This document shows positions 1-8,991 of a stretch of 14,719 nt of DNA, in pieces. Positions within the stretch are counted from its first letter, which is position 1. Every line of letters starts with the position of its first letter. Made by a program: the position numbers and the translations under genes. Below the pieces are notes generated by a model. That model saw nothing but the letters and a program-made list of their open reading frames with translations, was not told where the DNA came from and did no database searches. Source of the DNA: Agrocybe praecox (taxonomy: Eukaryota > Basidiomycota > Agaricomycetes > Agaricales > Agrocybaceae); contig CAXHKQ010000313.1 of assembly GCA_964017145.1 (NCBI GenBank), forward strand, positions 1 to 14,719. The letters run 5' to 3'.

Positions 1-385
1 GAATCGCATAAGGTCATGGGGAGCGCGCGCGCACAACTCGTAAATCACGCTAGTTGAGAAAATAATCACAAAATATGGTGACCATTAAACTGCGATCGTT
101 TAGCGTGCTAGCTCAACTAGCCACTACGAAAACCAAATCTCCCACCCACTTTTCACCCGTCCGGTGCGATTTCACACGTCGGCGACTGGCGACAACATGC
201 TGCAAACACACGGGTTGCATTCTATCACACTCACACCACAAGCCTGCAAACTCGATTTTAATTTCACTAAATGCACCGCAGCACACCGACCAGATCGACA
301 CGATAGTATGCAGTATGCGCAGCATAGTCGCTGCACGTGTGCAAGCAGTAAATTGCAAGTGAATGGCAGCAAACAAGTGCGATGC

Positions 386-393
386 TATAAATA
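386..393 (+). promoter_or_regulatory. TATA-box-like motif
   Basis: TATAAATA lies in otherwise GC-richer DNA, which makes it stand out. No good initiator (TCAGT type) sits 30-33 bp downstream, and no open frame or splice donor can be linked to it. It may be a chance match. Confidence 0.15.
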
Positions 394-594
394 AGATGTT
401 TGCGTGTGAGTGTGCGTGCGGTGCCGTTGGTCTCGCAGTTGTTTGTCGTCACCACTTATCGCGTGTGTATCTAACGCACTCCTCGTCGCAGAAGGCTAAG
501 GCTGCAACGAGATAGCAGCAGCAGCAGCACATAATAATATAATCCGTGCTCGGGTCGTGAGTGCGCGCCTGGTGCCAGTGCGAATACCAACTAG

Positions 595-602
595 TGACGT
601 CA
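595..602. promoter_or_regulatory. CRE palindrome (CREB/ATF-type site)
   Basis: TGACGTCA is a perfect match to the palindromic cAMP-response element bound by bZIP factors of the CREB/ATF family. It is the best of three CRE-like sites within 290 bp. Binding is inferred from the motif only. Confidence 0.35.
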
Positions 603-727
603 ACGGCGACTCTGCCGTGGAACATTTCCCAACGAACCCAAACTATGTAGTGTACGATACTACATTCATGTACACTGTACACACTCCGCAGCATAGTACG
701 TTCGCATACTACATACAACATACATAT

Positions 728-735
728 TTACGTCA
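728..735 (+). promoter_or_regulatory. CRE-like site
   Basis: TTACGTCA is a one-base variant of the CRE consensus, 133 bp from the perfect site at 595 and immediately before a G-rich cluster. Confidence 0.22.
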
Positions 736-740
736 TTGAC

Positions 741-755
741 GGGTCGGGTCGGGCG
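741..755 (+). other. G-run cluster, borderline G-quadruplex
   Basis: Three GGG runs separated by TC or TC-like spacers are followed by a GG run. That is one G short of a standard four-tract quadruplex. Further GGC/GGG runs continue to about 822. Formation of a quadruplex is an inference. Confidence 0.25.
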
Positions 756-826
756 GCTGTCGTCCGTCGGTCGGGCGGCATTGGCAAAATGTCGGCGAAC
801 GGCGGCTGCGGGCGGCGGCGGCGCGC

Positions 827-841
827 GAGAGAGAGAGCGAG
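827..841 (+). promoter_or_regulatory. GAGA tract (possible GAF/Trl site)
   Basis: An uninterrupted run of GA dinucleotides (about five) sits in a CpG-rich context. GAGA-factor sites of this form are common in insect promoters and Polycomb response elements. A simple repeat of this length could also arise by slippage. Confidence 0.25.
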
Positions 842-872
842 TTGGCACGGCGCTACGACGACGTCGCAACGG

Positions 873-880
873 TGACGTCT
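873..880 (+). promoter_or_regulatory. CRE-like site
   Basis: TGACGTCT is a one-base variant of the CRE consensus and the third such site in this CpG-rich segment. Confidence 0.22.
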
Positions 881-1635
881 GCCCATGCGGCGTCGCCGAT
901 GCTCCTCTCGTTGTTGGTGTACGCACACATTTATTGGCATTTCGACGATGGCATCGTCACGACTTTGGAGGAGAGATTGAGAGACGCGCCGCGCGCGCTT
1001 GGGTGCGTACAATCATGCGCATAAGTGCGTTTACGCACTGGGTGTTTTTTTCACGTCGTGGAAAAACCAACATTTTTGGCGCATTGCTGACTCTGGCGAC
1101 AATGACGACACAATGTCGGAGCCTTATCGAATAAAGCTGGGATGAATGTACGAGTTGTTGCGATTCTTATGCTCGGAATCGAATTGAATGCATTTTTGAT
1201 TCACAATATCAGTAGCACTCGCCCTTCCATATGTGTGTTCGTCAAATTGTGTGGATATGCAGTCGAATACTAGACTCGTGCAAAACTACTCTGTCACAAA
1301 TGCGCGCTATGTAAGAATTGCGAGTACGCGCTTGGTGAGTTGATAAATGTATGTATGCGAATAACTCCGACGAGTTTAGAGTTTATATCTCGACAGCATA
1401 CGAGTGAAATGTGAAAATGTACACATATTCGTGAAATGTGGCAAAAATCAGCACGCCAAGAACACGCGAATCATAAAAATGAAAAATGGAACAACGCATA
1501 ATTCAGCGCATACACACATCACTGTCGAAATTGTGCCACATCATACATATAAGGAACATACATATATCTGAATCCTGTATATATTTTACAGTTACTATAT
1601 AGGGCCACATATTCGTTGGTCGCTGTTGACTGGTT

Positions 1636-1674
1636 GTGTGCGCCCGGCGTGTGCGCCCGGCGTGTGCGCCCGCG
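1636..1674 (+). repeat. Three tandem copies of a 13-bp GC-rich unit
   Basis: The unit GTGTGCGCCCGGC occurs exactly at 1636-1648 and 1649-1661. A third copy at 1662-1674 differs only at its 3' end. It sits in AT-richer DNA and is absent elsewhere in the window. Its GCGCCC core resembles GC-box or E2F-like sites, but no function can be assigned. Confidence 0.8.
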
Positions 1675-2278
1675 AATAATATCGGAATGCAATTGAAATC
1701 GCAAGCGTGCGCGTGCGCGACTTTGTGCATATGATATGGCACAAAATGGATTGACAGCCTCATGACAAAGCGATAACATTGCATGCGCAGGCTTCGCCAA
1801 CGTCAACCAATCCGTGGGAATGACGGTGCACAATTGGAACAATACCTCGCTGTAGGTGACGCACATGTGAGTGTGTGTATGGGTGTGCGAAATACATACG
1901 GTGTTATGTTGCAAATCAATTTGTCGGCAGTATGTGGCGTGTGGTGTGGGCGCATGTTGCCAACAATTCCGTTGCCTCGCGACCTAAACAGTGCCAGTCC
2001 GTGTTTCAGAGCACCACCACCAGCGCCAAGTTGTCTGGGGCCATGGTTGTCGAATAATCACCACGAACACGATCACTGCGACGATCCGACGAACGTTCGA
2101 ACAGTTCGTTGTCAACTTGAACTGCCGCTGCGTGTGCGATGTGCGCCATGTGCTATATTTACAATCAGGAAGCGTCTTCGTACGCATCTCGTACGCTCGT
2201 CAAACTATTTATAAAAAATCACCACCGACACCGACTAACTTCTCGTGTCGATATATTTACGTTCATATGTTTGCCTTG

Positions 2279-2292
2279 CACACACACACACA
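2279..2292 (+). repeat. (CA)7 microsatellite
   Basis: A pure CA dinucleotide run of seven units. Confidence 0.8.
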
Positions 2293-2490
2293 CGCGGTCG
2301 AACATCGCTTGCCTAAACCGTCAAGAGCACGCGGAGATTGAGATAACAAACCGAACCGAACGCGTCTCGCGTCGCGAGCGTCTTGCGGGTGTGGGGAAAA
2401 ATATTATTTATGAAATGTGTAATATATTTATACGTGGTGACGTGCACGCACACGCGCAGGGAGCGGGCGTCTGCTGCGGATTGGGTTGGG

Positions 2491-2512
2491 TGTGTTTGAC
2501 GTGTGTTTGACG
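2491..2512 (+). repeat. 11-bp tandem duplication containing TGACG
   Basis: TGTGTTTGACG is present twice head-to-tail. Each copy ends in a TGACGTG half-site of bZIP type once joined to the next base. Another TGACGTG occurs about 50 bp upstream. Confidence 0.6.
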
Positions 2513-2898
2513 TGAGGCTCTGATTGCTCTTTGCGCCGTTCGACATTGATGACGGATGGACTCGATTGCGACGTGCTTGACGCCACTGCTGCCGCTGAGG
2601 AGGTCGTCGTCTTCTTCGTTGTCCGTTGCACGAAACGCGAGCATCATCGAGTGCTACGTGCACAGAGGCGAAGAGCGGCTGACGAGAGCGTGTCGGGCGT
2701 GCGTGCGCTATGCGCGAACATGAACGTGTCTGTTTATTGAATTTTCCTAGCTAGACGAAGACGACTGCGACTGCGACGCCAGAGGCAATGGTTTGTCGAA
2801 AATGCGGCGTGATCTCATCGCGCGCGCTCGCGCACATGACCCCAAAAACAATCTGCCACCGAAATACGCAGCGCGACGAGAGAGTTCACCTATATATT

Positions 2899-2905
2899 TA
2901 TAAAG
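2899..2905 (+). promoter_or_regulatory. TATA box candidate
   Basis: TATAAAG is preceded by a TATATATT run and followed by GC-rich DNA, an arrangement typical of a TATA core promoter. Transcription would be expected to start about 30 bp downstream, near 2929. No strong TCAGT initiator is visible there, so the start is uncertain. The support comes from the splice donor at 3027 that would close a short first exon. Confidence 0.25.
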
Positions 2906-2929
2906 CGCCCGCGCAGGCGCAGCTATATT

Positions 2930-3026
2930 TGCAAGTGCGCTAAAATTACGCGTGCACCACGACATGTGCGTGAACGTACGTCGCGTCGGAGGCTAGATGC
3001 GCGCGGTGTCCAGTTGCGTAGACAAG
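2930..3026 (+). other. Possible short first exon ending at a splice donor
   Basis: The segment runs from the expected start below the TATA motif to AAG|GTAAGG, a close match to the metazoan 5' splice site, with the intron beginning at 3027. It contains an 11-codon upstream frame (ATG 2964, stop TAG 2994-2996). One base after that stop, ATG at 2997 opens a frame of exactly ten codons to the donor in phase 0. This could be a leader with a uORF and a tiny coding start, or chance. No acceptor or downstream exon was identified, so no product can be named. Confidence 0.2.
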
Positions 3027-3400
3027 GTAAGGGGTGTTTAACACCTCATAAAACTGATTAAAATGCAATCGTATCGAATAAATCAAGAGAGAATAGTGAT
3101 TATCAGGATTAGATTTTTTTTCTTCCAAATTGTGACTTTATGGTTCAATTTATCATAATTTGTTTGACCTGCGTCTTCTTCTTCTTCTTGATACGCATAC
3201 GTCAAATATTGCTTATCGGCACTACAACCCTTGGCCTACATTATATACTCGTCTGCTCGCACGCGGGCAGAGTGATTGGTGTTTTTTCCACTCTGCGCTT
3301 TGAGAACTTATTGTTTTTTGTGTATAGCAACTTGTTTATTGCTTATTAAACAGTTCCCTGTTTTGACGACGCGTTTGAAAAATGTAAGGTGCCGTTTCGG

Positions 3401-3411
3401 GGATTCGAACC
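3401..3411 (-). promoter_or_regulatory. Pol III B box of SINE copy B
   Basis: On the minus strand this reads GGTTCGAATCC, a perfect match to the consensus GGTTCGANTCC. The matching A box lies about 22 bases upstream of it, at 3433-3444, which is tRNA-like spacing. Confidence 0.85.
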
Positions 3412-3432
3412 ACCAATTTGTGATTCCTAAAC

Positions 3433-3444
3433 CCGACTACGCTA
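3433..3444 (-). promoter_or_regulatory. Pol III A box of SINE copy B
   Basis: On the minus strand this reads TAGCGTAGTCGG, a perfect match to TRGCNNAGYNGG. Confidence 0.85.
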
Positions 3445-3454
3445 CCCACTGTAC

Positions 3455-3763
3455 CTTCTTGATACGCATTCGACAAATATTATAGAAATGCTCGCTTGCT
3501 TGCTTATCGGCAATGCAACCAGATCCAGGTATTGGTCTACATTATAAATTGTATATGAAGAGTAGCAGTGCTTCATACCCGATTTAAGGTTTTCCAGAGG
3601 CCACGTGGTTAGCACAGCGCTCCAAACAGCCACTATAGACAATATTCAACATCCTTCTTTGGATCATAGTCGGAAAAAAATATCGTACCCATACCGGTAT
3701 TGGAACCCAGGACCTTCCGATCGTTAAGCAGACATTCTACCCCTACGCCACTCAGACGACATG
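3455..3763 (-). mobile_element. tRNA-derived SINE, copy A (minus strand)
   Basis: The tRNA-like head lies at about 3763-3688 on the minus strand. It has an A box TGGCGTAGGGGT (3750-3739, one mismatch) and a B box GGTTCCAATAC (3707-3697, diverged). A seven-base anticodon-like loop (3727-3721) would present AAC, as in a valine tRNA, flanked by a stem with four of five pairs. A unique body of about 140 bp follows, then a 3' tail (about 3546-3455) with the blocks ATGTAG-R-CCAA, TGCCGATAAGCA and ATGCGTATCAAGAAG that recur in copy B. The head and body differ from copy B, so these are two families or mosaic members sharing one tail. Confidence 0.75.
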
Positions 3764-4070
3764 GAAATGCTTAACATCGAGAACGAATAATTATGCTGCC
3801 TAACTACGTAAGTCCAATGCTTTTGATTCCATTGGATCAGAAATGAACAACGTTTTCAATATTATTTTTGTTTTAAATAGGGAGTTTTCTCGGTGTGCCT
3901 TATTAAAAAAACTGCATTTTAAGCATCATACATCTTCTAACGCATCGTAATTATGTATACAATGAAGTCGTATTGAAAACACGATTAAAATATAGTAATA
4001 TTCTTAAGTCGATGATTAGTGAAGATGTTATGGTAGGATATTTCATAATAACCTCATCGGAAAATCCTGG
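3764..4070. other. AT-rich stretch, nothing identified
   Basis: AT-rich DNA follows the 5' end of SINE copy A. No open frame of note, no terminal inverted repeats and no similarity to the other repeats in the window were seen. The composition changes abruptly to GC-rich near 4070. Confidence 0.4.
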
Positions 4071-4920
4071 ATGCAGCACTGGCGATGTCTATGGGCGAGA
4101 ACAGCCGCCCAGTCGGCGGACGTGCGTGTAGACAATGTTGCTCATCTACGCGCACAGTGGCGGAGGTGCATCGGCGCACGCGTGCATCACTCAGCAGTTA
4201 TTTTTGTACGACCCTAACAAATAATGTGCGGTCTATCTATCGCTGGCACTAAGCTCGTCGTGTTTGTGTGCGGTTGGTTCGGTCGTCGCTACCGAGAATC
4301 GCGGCCGCCGCCGTCGTCGCCGCAGACAATTTACGCCTGCCAAAATGCGTAAATGCGTGCGTAAACAAGAAGCCACGACGGCGACGACGACGACGACAGC
4401 AGCAATCGTGTCTCGCGGTGGCACTCGCGGCATATTGTTTATCCTCCGCCGTGTGCGCCCCGGCGAAGAGTTTCTCGATTGATTTGTTTGTTTACGGCCA
4501 TCGACGGCGTGCGCGCCAGCGCTATGGGAATTGTGGAACTGTTTATCGCGCCACGCGCGTGCGTGCTCGCGCGTCTGTTCCGCATATCATATAAAAGACA
4601 AATGGGGATTGCACAAATAAATGACCCCCCACCGCCTGAAAATCAATATTCGGGAGTGTATATTTGTATATTTGTGCCCGGTCGCTGGAGATAACGCGAC
4701 ACAATCGAATATGATTGATTTTTTATTCAATGCGTGCTCTCGAGTGTGAATGGAGAACACACACAATTGGAATGTCTGGTGCACACACGGTGCACGTGGG
4801 AAATATCATTAGCGCGAGGCGATCAACAAGCAAGCAGCGCTGCTATGACGGAACAATAACAATGCGGCGTAGGGTAATGTGGGGCGAGTCCAGAGTCGTC
4901 CATTTCCGGCCTTTAAAATA
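4071..4920. other. GC/CpG-rich non-coding stretch
   Basis: No recognised gene. A plus-strand frame is open from about 4046 to a TAA near 4250, with a 55-codon ATG version inside it, but it has no known motif. Low-complexity frames around 4264-4594 are arginine- and threonine-rich products of CGN and GAC repeats. A (GAC)n-like run lies at 4375-4400 and a TATA-like motif at 4590-4597. The segment ends at a small inverted repeat, CCTTTA-AAA-TAAAGG (4910-4924), exactly where the composition turns AT-rich. Confidence 0.4.
4590..4597 (+). promoter_or_regulatory. TATA-like motif
   Basis: ATATAAAAG is preceded by a CpG-rich segment and followed by AT-rich DNA. No downstream gene can be linked to it. 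Confidence 0.12.
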
Positions 4921-5400
4921 AAGGTATTCTTATGAATTTAGACTATTGTGTGCATTCCATATTAAATAAAAAATTATGTAATTATATCTCTACCAAATAC
5001 ATGGGGGCATGTCTTGCATAGTCTCACCATGATGTACTAAAAATACTGTTTATTATACATTATCAATATTTATATTTTATTCAATTTATAGAACACAGTC
5101 CAATCTAGTTATGGTCGTTTTAATAAGGATAAATGTACTTATTCGTGATATTTGAACGCTAAATTGTATATTGTTGTACACAATCTACTGCAGGCAAAAC
5201 ATTCCCTCTTTTTTTTCAAATCGTAGAAAAGACATGCTCTTGGTTTATCGAGAATAGCTTCAAGCATAGACGTGATACAGGCAAATAATGATTAGCAAAA
5301 ATATATCCAGATAAATGGTCTTTCGATTGCATTTTACCATTTCGAAATTGCTTAAAAAGTCGATCTTTCTATGTAAAACCCGCCTCACCTTCATTTATTG
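4921..5400. other. AT-rich stretch, nothing identified
   Basis: Strongly AT-rich, with no long frames, no tRNA-like boxes and no matched terminal repeats at the two composition boundaries. It may be an old unrecognisable insertion or simply AT-rich intronic or intergenic DNA. Confidence 0.4.
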
Positions 5401-6990
5401 GTCATGCAATCAGTTCCATCACGTGACCAGCGAATTCGTCATGGTACTGCGCTGAGGCTCTGACTGTGCGCGCGACGTGTCGGCTATTTTGATGCGATTT
5501 TCCGTATGCGAACGTGCACCACACGGAACTAAGCACGAACGTGTGTGTATGCGTGTGCACGATCCCCACCCGAACAGAGCGCACTCAGTGCCAATGCTGT
5601 TCGCACATGCGTCTCGACACCGATCTTTCAGTGCTAACGCGCGCTGCGCTGCTCACACAAATGCGGGGCTGTCGGCCGCACGTGTAATGCAAATAAACAC
5701 GGGACCGCGTGTGTGCGAGTGTGTGCATGTGTGTGCTCGAGAACCAGCCACAAATTCCTAGTGATTATATGCGTTCACGCGCGCGCATTTGCTCTCCGAC
5801 GCTAATTTGAGCACCGGTATTTTTAGCCGCCACCAAACTAGCGAAAAAACCACCTGACCCGCACAATGCGCTCGGCCATAGAATGTATAGTAGGTGTAGG
5901 TATGCATGTGTTCCTGTGTTCGCCGAACAATAAATGCGCCGTAGTTTACCGTTTCGGTTGGGATGAGCGCGAATATATGATGTTGGAATAATACCCTCCA
6001 TGATGGCCTCATAATTGCGCCAGAGTATATTAATTATGCCGGAAGTTTTCCGTTTTCGGCGCGGAGTCTTTGAACAAAGTGATGCGCCAGACAACTTGAA
6101 AATCGCATTACGCTTTTCGATTAAACATCGTCTGTGTGTGGCGCAGGCTATGAGAAAACAAAAACGTGCTTTCGGAATGAAAAAAAAAAACTGACATACT
6201 CGGCTAGGGTCATATCGAGTATAACCCGCGACACACACGTACACACACACACTCACATAAAACCCAGAAGCATGCGTCGGTCTGCACTCGGGGGTCTCTG
6301 AACAGCATAGTCAACATCAAGAAGCGAACGCACACACACATGGCAGAGAACAAAAATCGCCGGCGAAAAAAACCCTAAACGGACACAGCGCAAACATTCG
6401 CGCACAAGTTTTGTGATTAATGTCCCTTTAGCAAACAAACAGCTAAAGTTCGAGCTCGCGCGACGAGCCTGCGCCGAGCATATTGCGGCGCGATACGATT
6501 CGCATGTGTGTGTGTGTGTGTGTGTGCGTGAGCTTGAGCACGAAGCATGGAAACAGGCACGGGCAGGCTGGTTTCATGGAGTTTGATATGTGTGACTGTG
6601 TCTGCGACGTTTTGTGTTCCTTCAGACTAGAGAGAGAACGCAGTATATTTTGTTTCCCATAAGCTCGGCACACTTTGGCGGCGTTTGTCTGTGAATGTAG
6701 TATGCTGTAGTGTATGCTCCGCGATAAAAGTCGTGCCCAAGCGCTCTTCTGTTCTGTGTGTGCTATATCATCACAGCAGCAGCGCAACCGTATATACTGC
6801 AGGGTGATTAACGACGCAATCAATGAGCACAAGATTAGTTTCGGCATAGTTTCAGTCGTGCGTCGTGCATTGCACCAACCACTTGGTCCTCAAGTTTAGA
6901 CTGTTCTGTGTGTGTTTGTCCCGCCATGCGTGTCCAATCACCCTGCGCGAAACACACTGCACAGAATACCAGTGATATGCATATGAAATC
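5401..6990. other. CpG/TpG-rich non-coding stretch
   Basis: No gene recognised. Frames on both strands are histidine/threonine/valine-cysteine-rich products of CA/TG repeats. Simple repeats include an A11 run at 6180-6190 and (TG)11 at 6505-6526. The composition resembles 1-3000 and 8350-9620, suggesting one continuous genomic background interrupted by AT-rich blocks. Confidence 0.4.
6505..6526 (+). repeat. (TG)11 microsatellite
   Basis: A pure TG dinucleotide run of eleven units. Confidence 0.9.
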
Positions 6991-7230
6991 ACAATTTCTT
7001 GTTTGGCGATTGTAGGAACACGATGATATATTTTTGTCCGAAATGTTCATAAATTGATAGATTTATGTTTGACCTACATATATGCTATATGCCTTTCCAA
7101 TTTTGTAGGTCTATTTTTAATTTGACCCTGTTATTTTGATGCCTCAAGTACCCAACGCATTTCTGTATAAAACTGTATAAAAGAAAATACTTGACCTACC
7201 CCACAAAATTTCATTTTGGCGGCAAAAGTT

Positions 7231-7248
7231 GTGTTGTGTTGTGTTGTG
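7231..7248 (+). repeat. (GTGTT)n short tandem repeat
   Basis: Three full and one partial pentamer copies. Confidence 0.8.
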
Positions 7249-7277
7249 AACTTGGAGCTAGTAGCTTGACATCTCTA

Positions 7278-7295
7278 CCAGAAGTCCTCTTCTGG
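7278..7295. repeat. Perfect 7-bp inverted repeat
   Basis: CCAGAAG and CTTCTGG are separated by four bases. The hairpin is small and may be chance. Confidence 0.5.
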
Positions 7296-7398
7296 CAATG
7301 ATTGATAAGCAGAGCAAAATAAGTCAAACTATTTTTAATAATCGTCCCTAGAGCCGTTAAGTGACCAGCCAAAACGTCTTGAAAGAGACATCTCAACG

Positions 7399-7423
7399 AA
7401 AAAAAAAAAAAAAAAAAAAAAAA
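7399..7423 (+). repeat. A25 homopolymer
   Basis: This is the longest homopolymer in the window. It could be the poly(A) tail of a plus-strand retroposed sequence, but no AATAAA-type signal lies just upstream and no convincing target-site duplication was found. Confidence 0.9.
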
Positions 7424-7948
7424 TCTACAGTTTGTGCATTTTTGAGACCCTGGATTTCTGACATTCGTGAACAAGTTGGTTTAGAATAACATAAAACACA
7501 AAATATTCTTGAACCTTTATTTGTTCTGTGTTTACAAAGACTTCAAGGACGTTGTCCGCAAATTGTAGTTTGAGATTCTTGCCTAACGAAATTGGAATAT
7601 TTCCAGGCTGCGTATTTTTCGGTTTATAGGAGAACGGAAAATAAGCGCTCACTTACAAACATTCACACCCTCGCATCCAGCCATCACAACGAAACCAAAC
7701 CACGACAACAACAAAACAAACTATTTTTGTAATCTTTTTTAGGGTTCGTGCACAATTGCAAAATTCAATTACCTTAAATTTGAGTATAGTTTATTGTTCT
7801 AAATTAATCCCGTGAAAATGTATGTCCTATAAACCGTGGACGAAACACGGATAAAATATTTCTCCCAGTACAAATCGTTAGTGTTTCATGTGTGGTTAAA
7901 AGATCATCATCTGCCTTCTTCTTTGTACATGGAGAGGAGGGAGGAGTT

Positions 7949-7968
7949 GTGTCCACTTGAGTGGACAC
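7949..7968. promoter_or_regulatory. 20-bp near-perfect palindrome with NK2-type core
   Basis: GTGTCCACT and AGTGGACAC are perfect 9-bp arms around a central TG. The centre, CACTTGAGTGG, matches the core bound by NK2-class homeodomain proteins and contains a CACTTG E-box. A palindrome this exact is unlikely by chance in one position, but factor identity is inference. Confidence 0.4.
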
Positions 7969-8059
7969 GAGCACCAAGCCACAGATCTGGGCCCACTATG
8001 CTATGCTGCCTTTGTGTGGCTCAAAACATTGGCTCAAAACAATGAGCGAGTACTCAAAT

Positions 8060-8086
8060 GAAATGTGCTGGAACTGTGCACATTTC
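8060..8086. repeat. 9-bp stem, 9-base loop inverted repeat
   Basis: GAAATGTGC (8060-8068) pairs perfectly with GCACATTTC (8078-8086). It is too short to be a miRNA precursor and its flanks do not extend the pairing. Confidence 0.5.
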
Positions 8087-8350
8087 CTCATCATTCGAAA
8101 AAATCGATGTAGTCATTACTTTTTCGTAGATAAATAGAAGAGGGTTTTCTTAACAAAAGTGCATCATTGCCATTACAAATCTTGTTTCAGTGCCCCTTCT
8201 CCTATGAATCGAAAATAAACAAGTTTCAAATTAATGAGCTAGTATGATAGGATTATTTAAAGAAACCAAAATAAAATCTACAGTTCTCTTATAGATACAA
8301 CTCTTTATCACGGTTTTGCTATTCCAGATGCATATTACTGGTACGCACAC

Positions 8351-8378
8351 ACTTTGTTTAATGTACACAATACATGCG

Positions 8379-8409
<31 letters not shown>

Positions 8410-8991
8410 TGCTGTGCGCACAATCGCGACGGAACACGCGAACGCAACGTGCTCCGTGCTCCATGCTCCGTGGCTCCGGAGGAGTCTTGCTGGAGCTGGA
8501 GCTGGAATGGGAGCGTGCCACGCCATCCGCGATAACGAGAAACAAATCATGATTTATTTACGCTATACGCACGCGAACAACGACAAAAGTTCTGTTGTGT
8601 GTGCACAGACGCTCTCGACTGTGTCTGTGTGTGTGTGAATTGTGTGGAAGTAGTTTTTGCGTCATTGCGCCAGTGTGCGAGGGTGGAAATTACTCGGCTC
8701 TACCATTGTCTGACACAATCAGCATCGCTGTCCGCGTGTGCTGGCTGATATTGTTTGTTTGCTGACCGACGACGACGACGAAGAAGACGAAGCCGAGAAG
8801 CAGCGACTGCAACAAAAACGACGCCCACATAACTTTTGCCAGGCAGATGCGCGCGTGCGCGTCCGCCTGCGAGAATTCGATTGACGTTTGGCTCCGAGTC
8901 AATTAATCGTCGCGAGCAGAAGGTTACGATTACGACTGCGACATGTCGATGGGCTCAATGGCTGATGTAACCCATCACCCACACACACTCG
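8351..8991. other. CpG/CA-rich non-coding stretch
   Basis: It contains (AC)14 at 8379-8406, a short series of GCTCC-containing repeats near 8450-8480 and a (GAC)/(GAAGAC) run near 8767-8792. No gene was recognised. The stretch leads into the candidate core promoter at 8992. Confidence 0.4.
8379..8406 (+). repeat. (AC)14 microsatellite
   Basis: A pure AC run of 28 bases. Confidence 0.95.

Larger units (their letters stand above)
1..1135. other. CpG/TpG-rich non-coding stretch, no gene recognised
   Basis: No frame on either strand gives a protein I recognise. The open frames here are arginine-, threonine- and histidine-rich products of CG- and CA-rich DNA and overlap each other on both strands, as expected of non-coding sequence. 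What can be seen is regulatory-looking: a TATA-like motif near 386, three CRE-like sites (595, 728, 873), a G-run cluster at 741-755 and a GAGA tract at 827-841. The concentration of CpG between about 740 and 1000 fits an insect promoter or enhancer. No transcription unit can be defined from the sequence alone. Confidence 0.5.
1136..2890. other. Non-coding stretch with short repeats
   Basis: No recognisable exon or RNA gene. The sequence is moderately GC-rich with many TG/CA and CG steps. It contains a 13-bp tandem triplet (1636-1674), a (CA)7 run (2279-2292) and an 11-bp direct duplication (2491-2512). Open frames up to about 140 codons exist on both strands but have repetitive, low-information composition and no family motif. 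Confidence 0.45.
3175..3454 (-). mobile_element. tRNA-derived SINE, copy B (minus strand)
   Basis: Read on the minus strand, the element starts near 3454 with a tRNA-like head. Its A box TAGCGTAGTCGG (3444-3433) and B box GGTTCGAATCC (3411-3401) both fit the RNA polymerase III consensus. Five of seven acceptor-stem positions still pair, but the cloverleaf is degraded, so this is not a functional tRNA. A tRNA-unrelated body follows. The 3' tail (from about 3247) shares several blocks with the neighbouring copy and ends in (AAG)5 at 3189-3175. The 5' end abuts the short AAG tail of copy A, suggesting insertion into that tail or dimerisation. Confidence 0.8.
6991..8350. other. AT-rich stretch with small inverted repeats
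   Basis: No coding sequence recognised. It contains repeated GACCTAC motifs in both orientations (7071, 7104, 7193), a 10-bp tandem duplication CTGTATAAAA (7163-7182), a GTGTT repeat, a perfect 7-bp hairpin (7278-7295), an A25 tract (7399-7423), a 20-bp palindrome (7949-7968) and a 9-bp stem-loop (8060-8086). It may include degraded mobile elements, but no terminal repeats or target duplications could be paired. Confidence 0.4.

Noticed and set aside
3386..3454. Functional tRNA gene on the minus strand
   Set aside because: A and B boxes are excellent, but only three of five T-stem and five of seven acceptor pairs form, the anticodon arm is poor, and a SINE tail follows.
4264..4594. Arg- and Thr-rich plus-strand frames as a small basic protein
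   Set aside because: They translate CGN/GAC repeats, two overlapping frames look equally open, and no domain or good start context is visible.
6765..6785. miR-2-family-like ATCACAGC seed
   Set aside because: The seed occurs in a CAGCAGC repeat context and no matching hairpin arm is present nearby.
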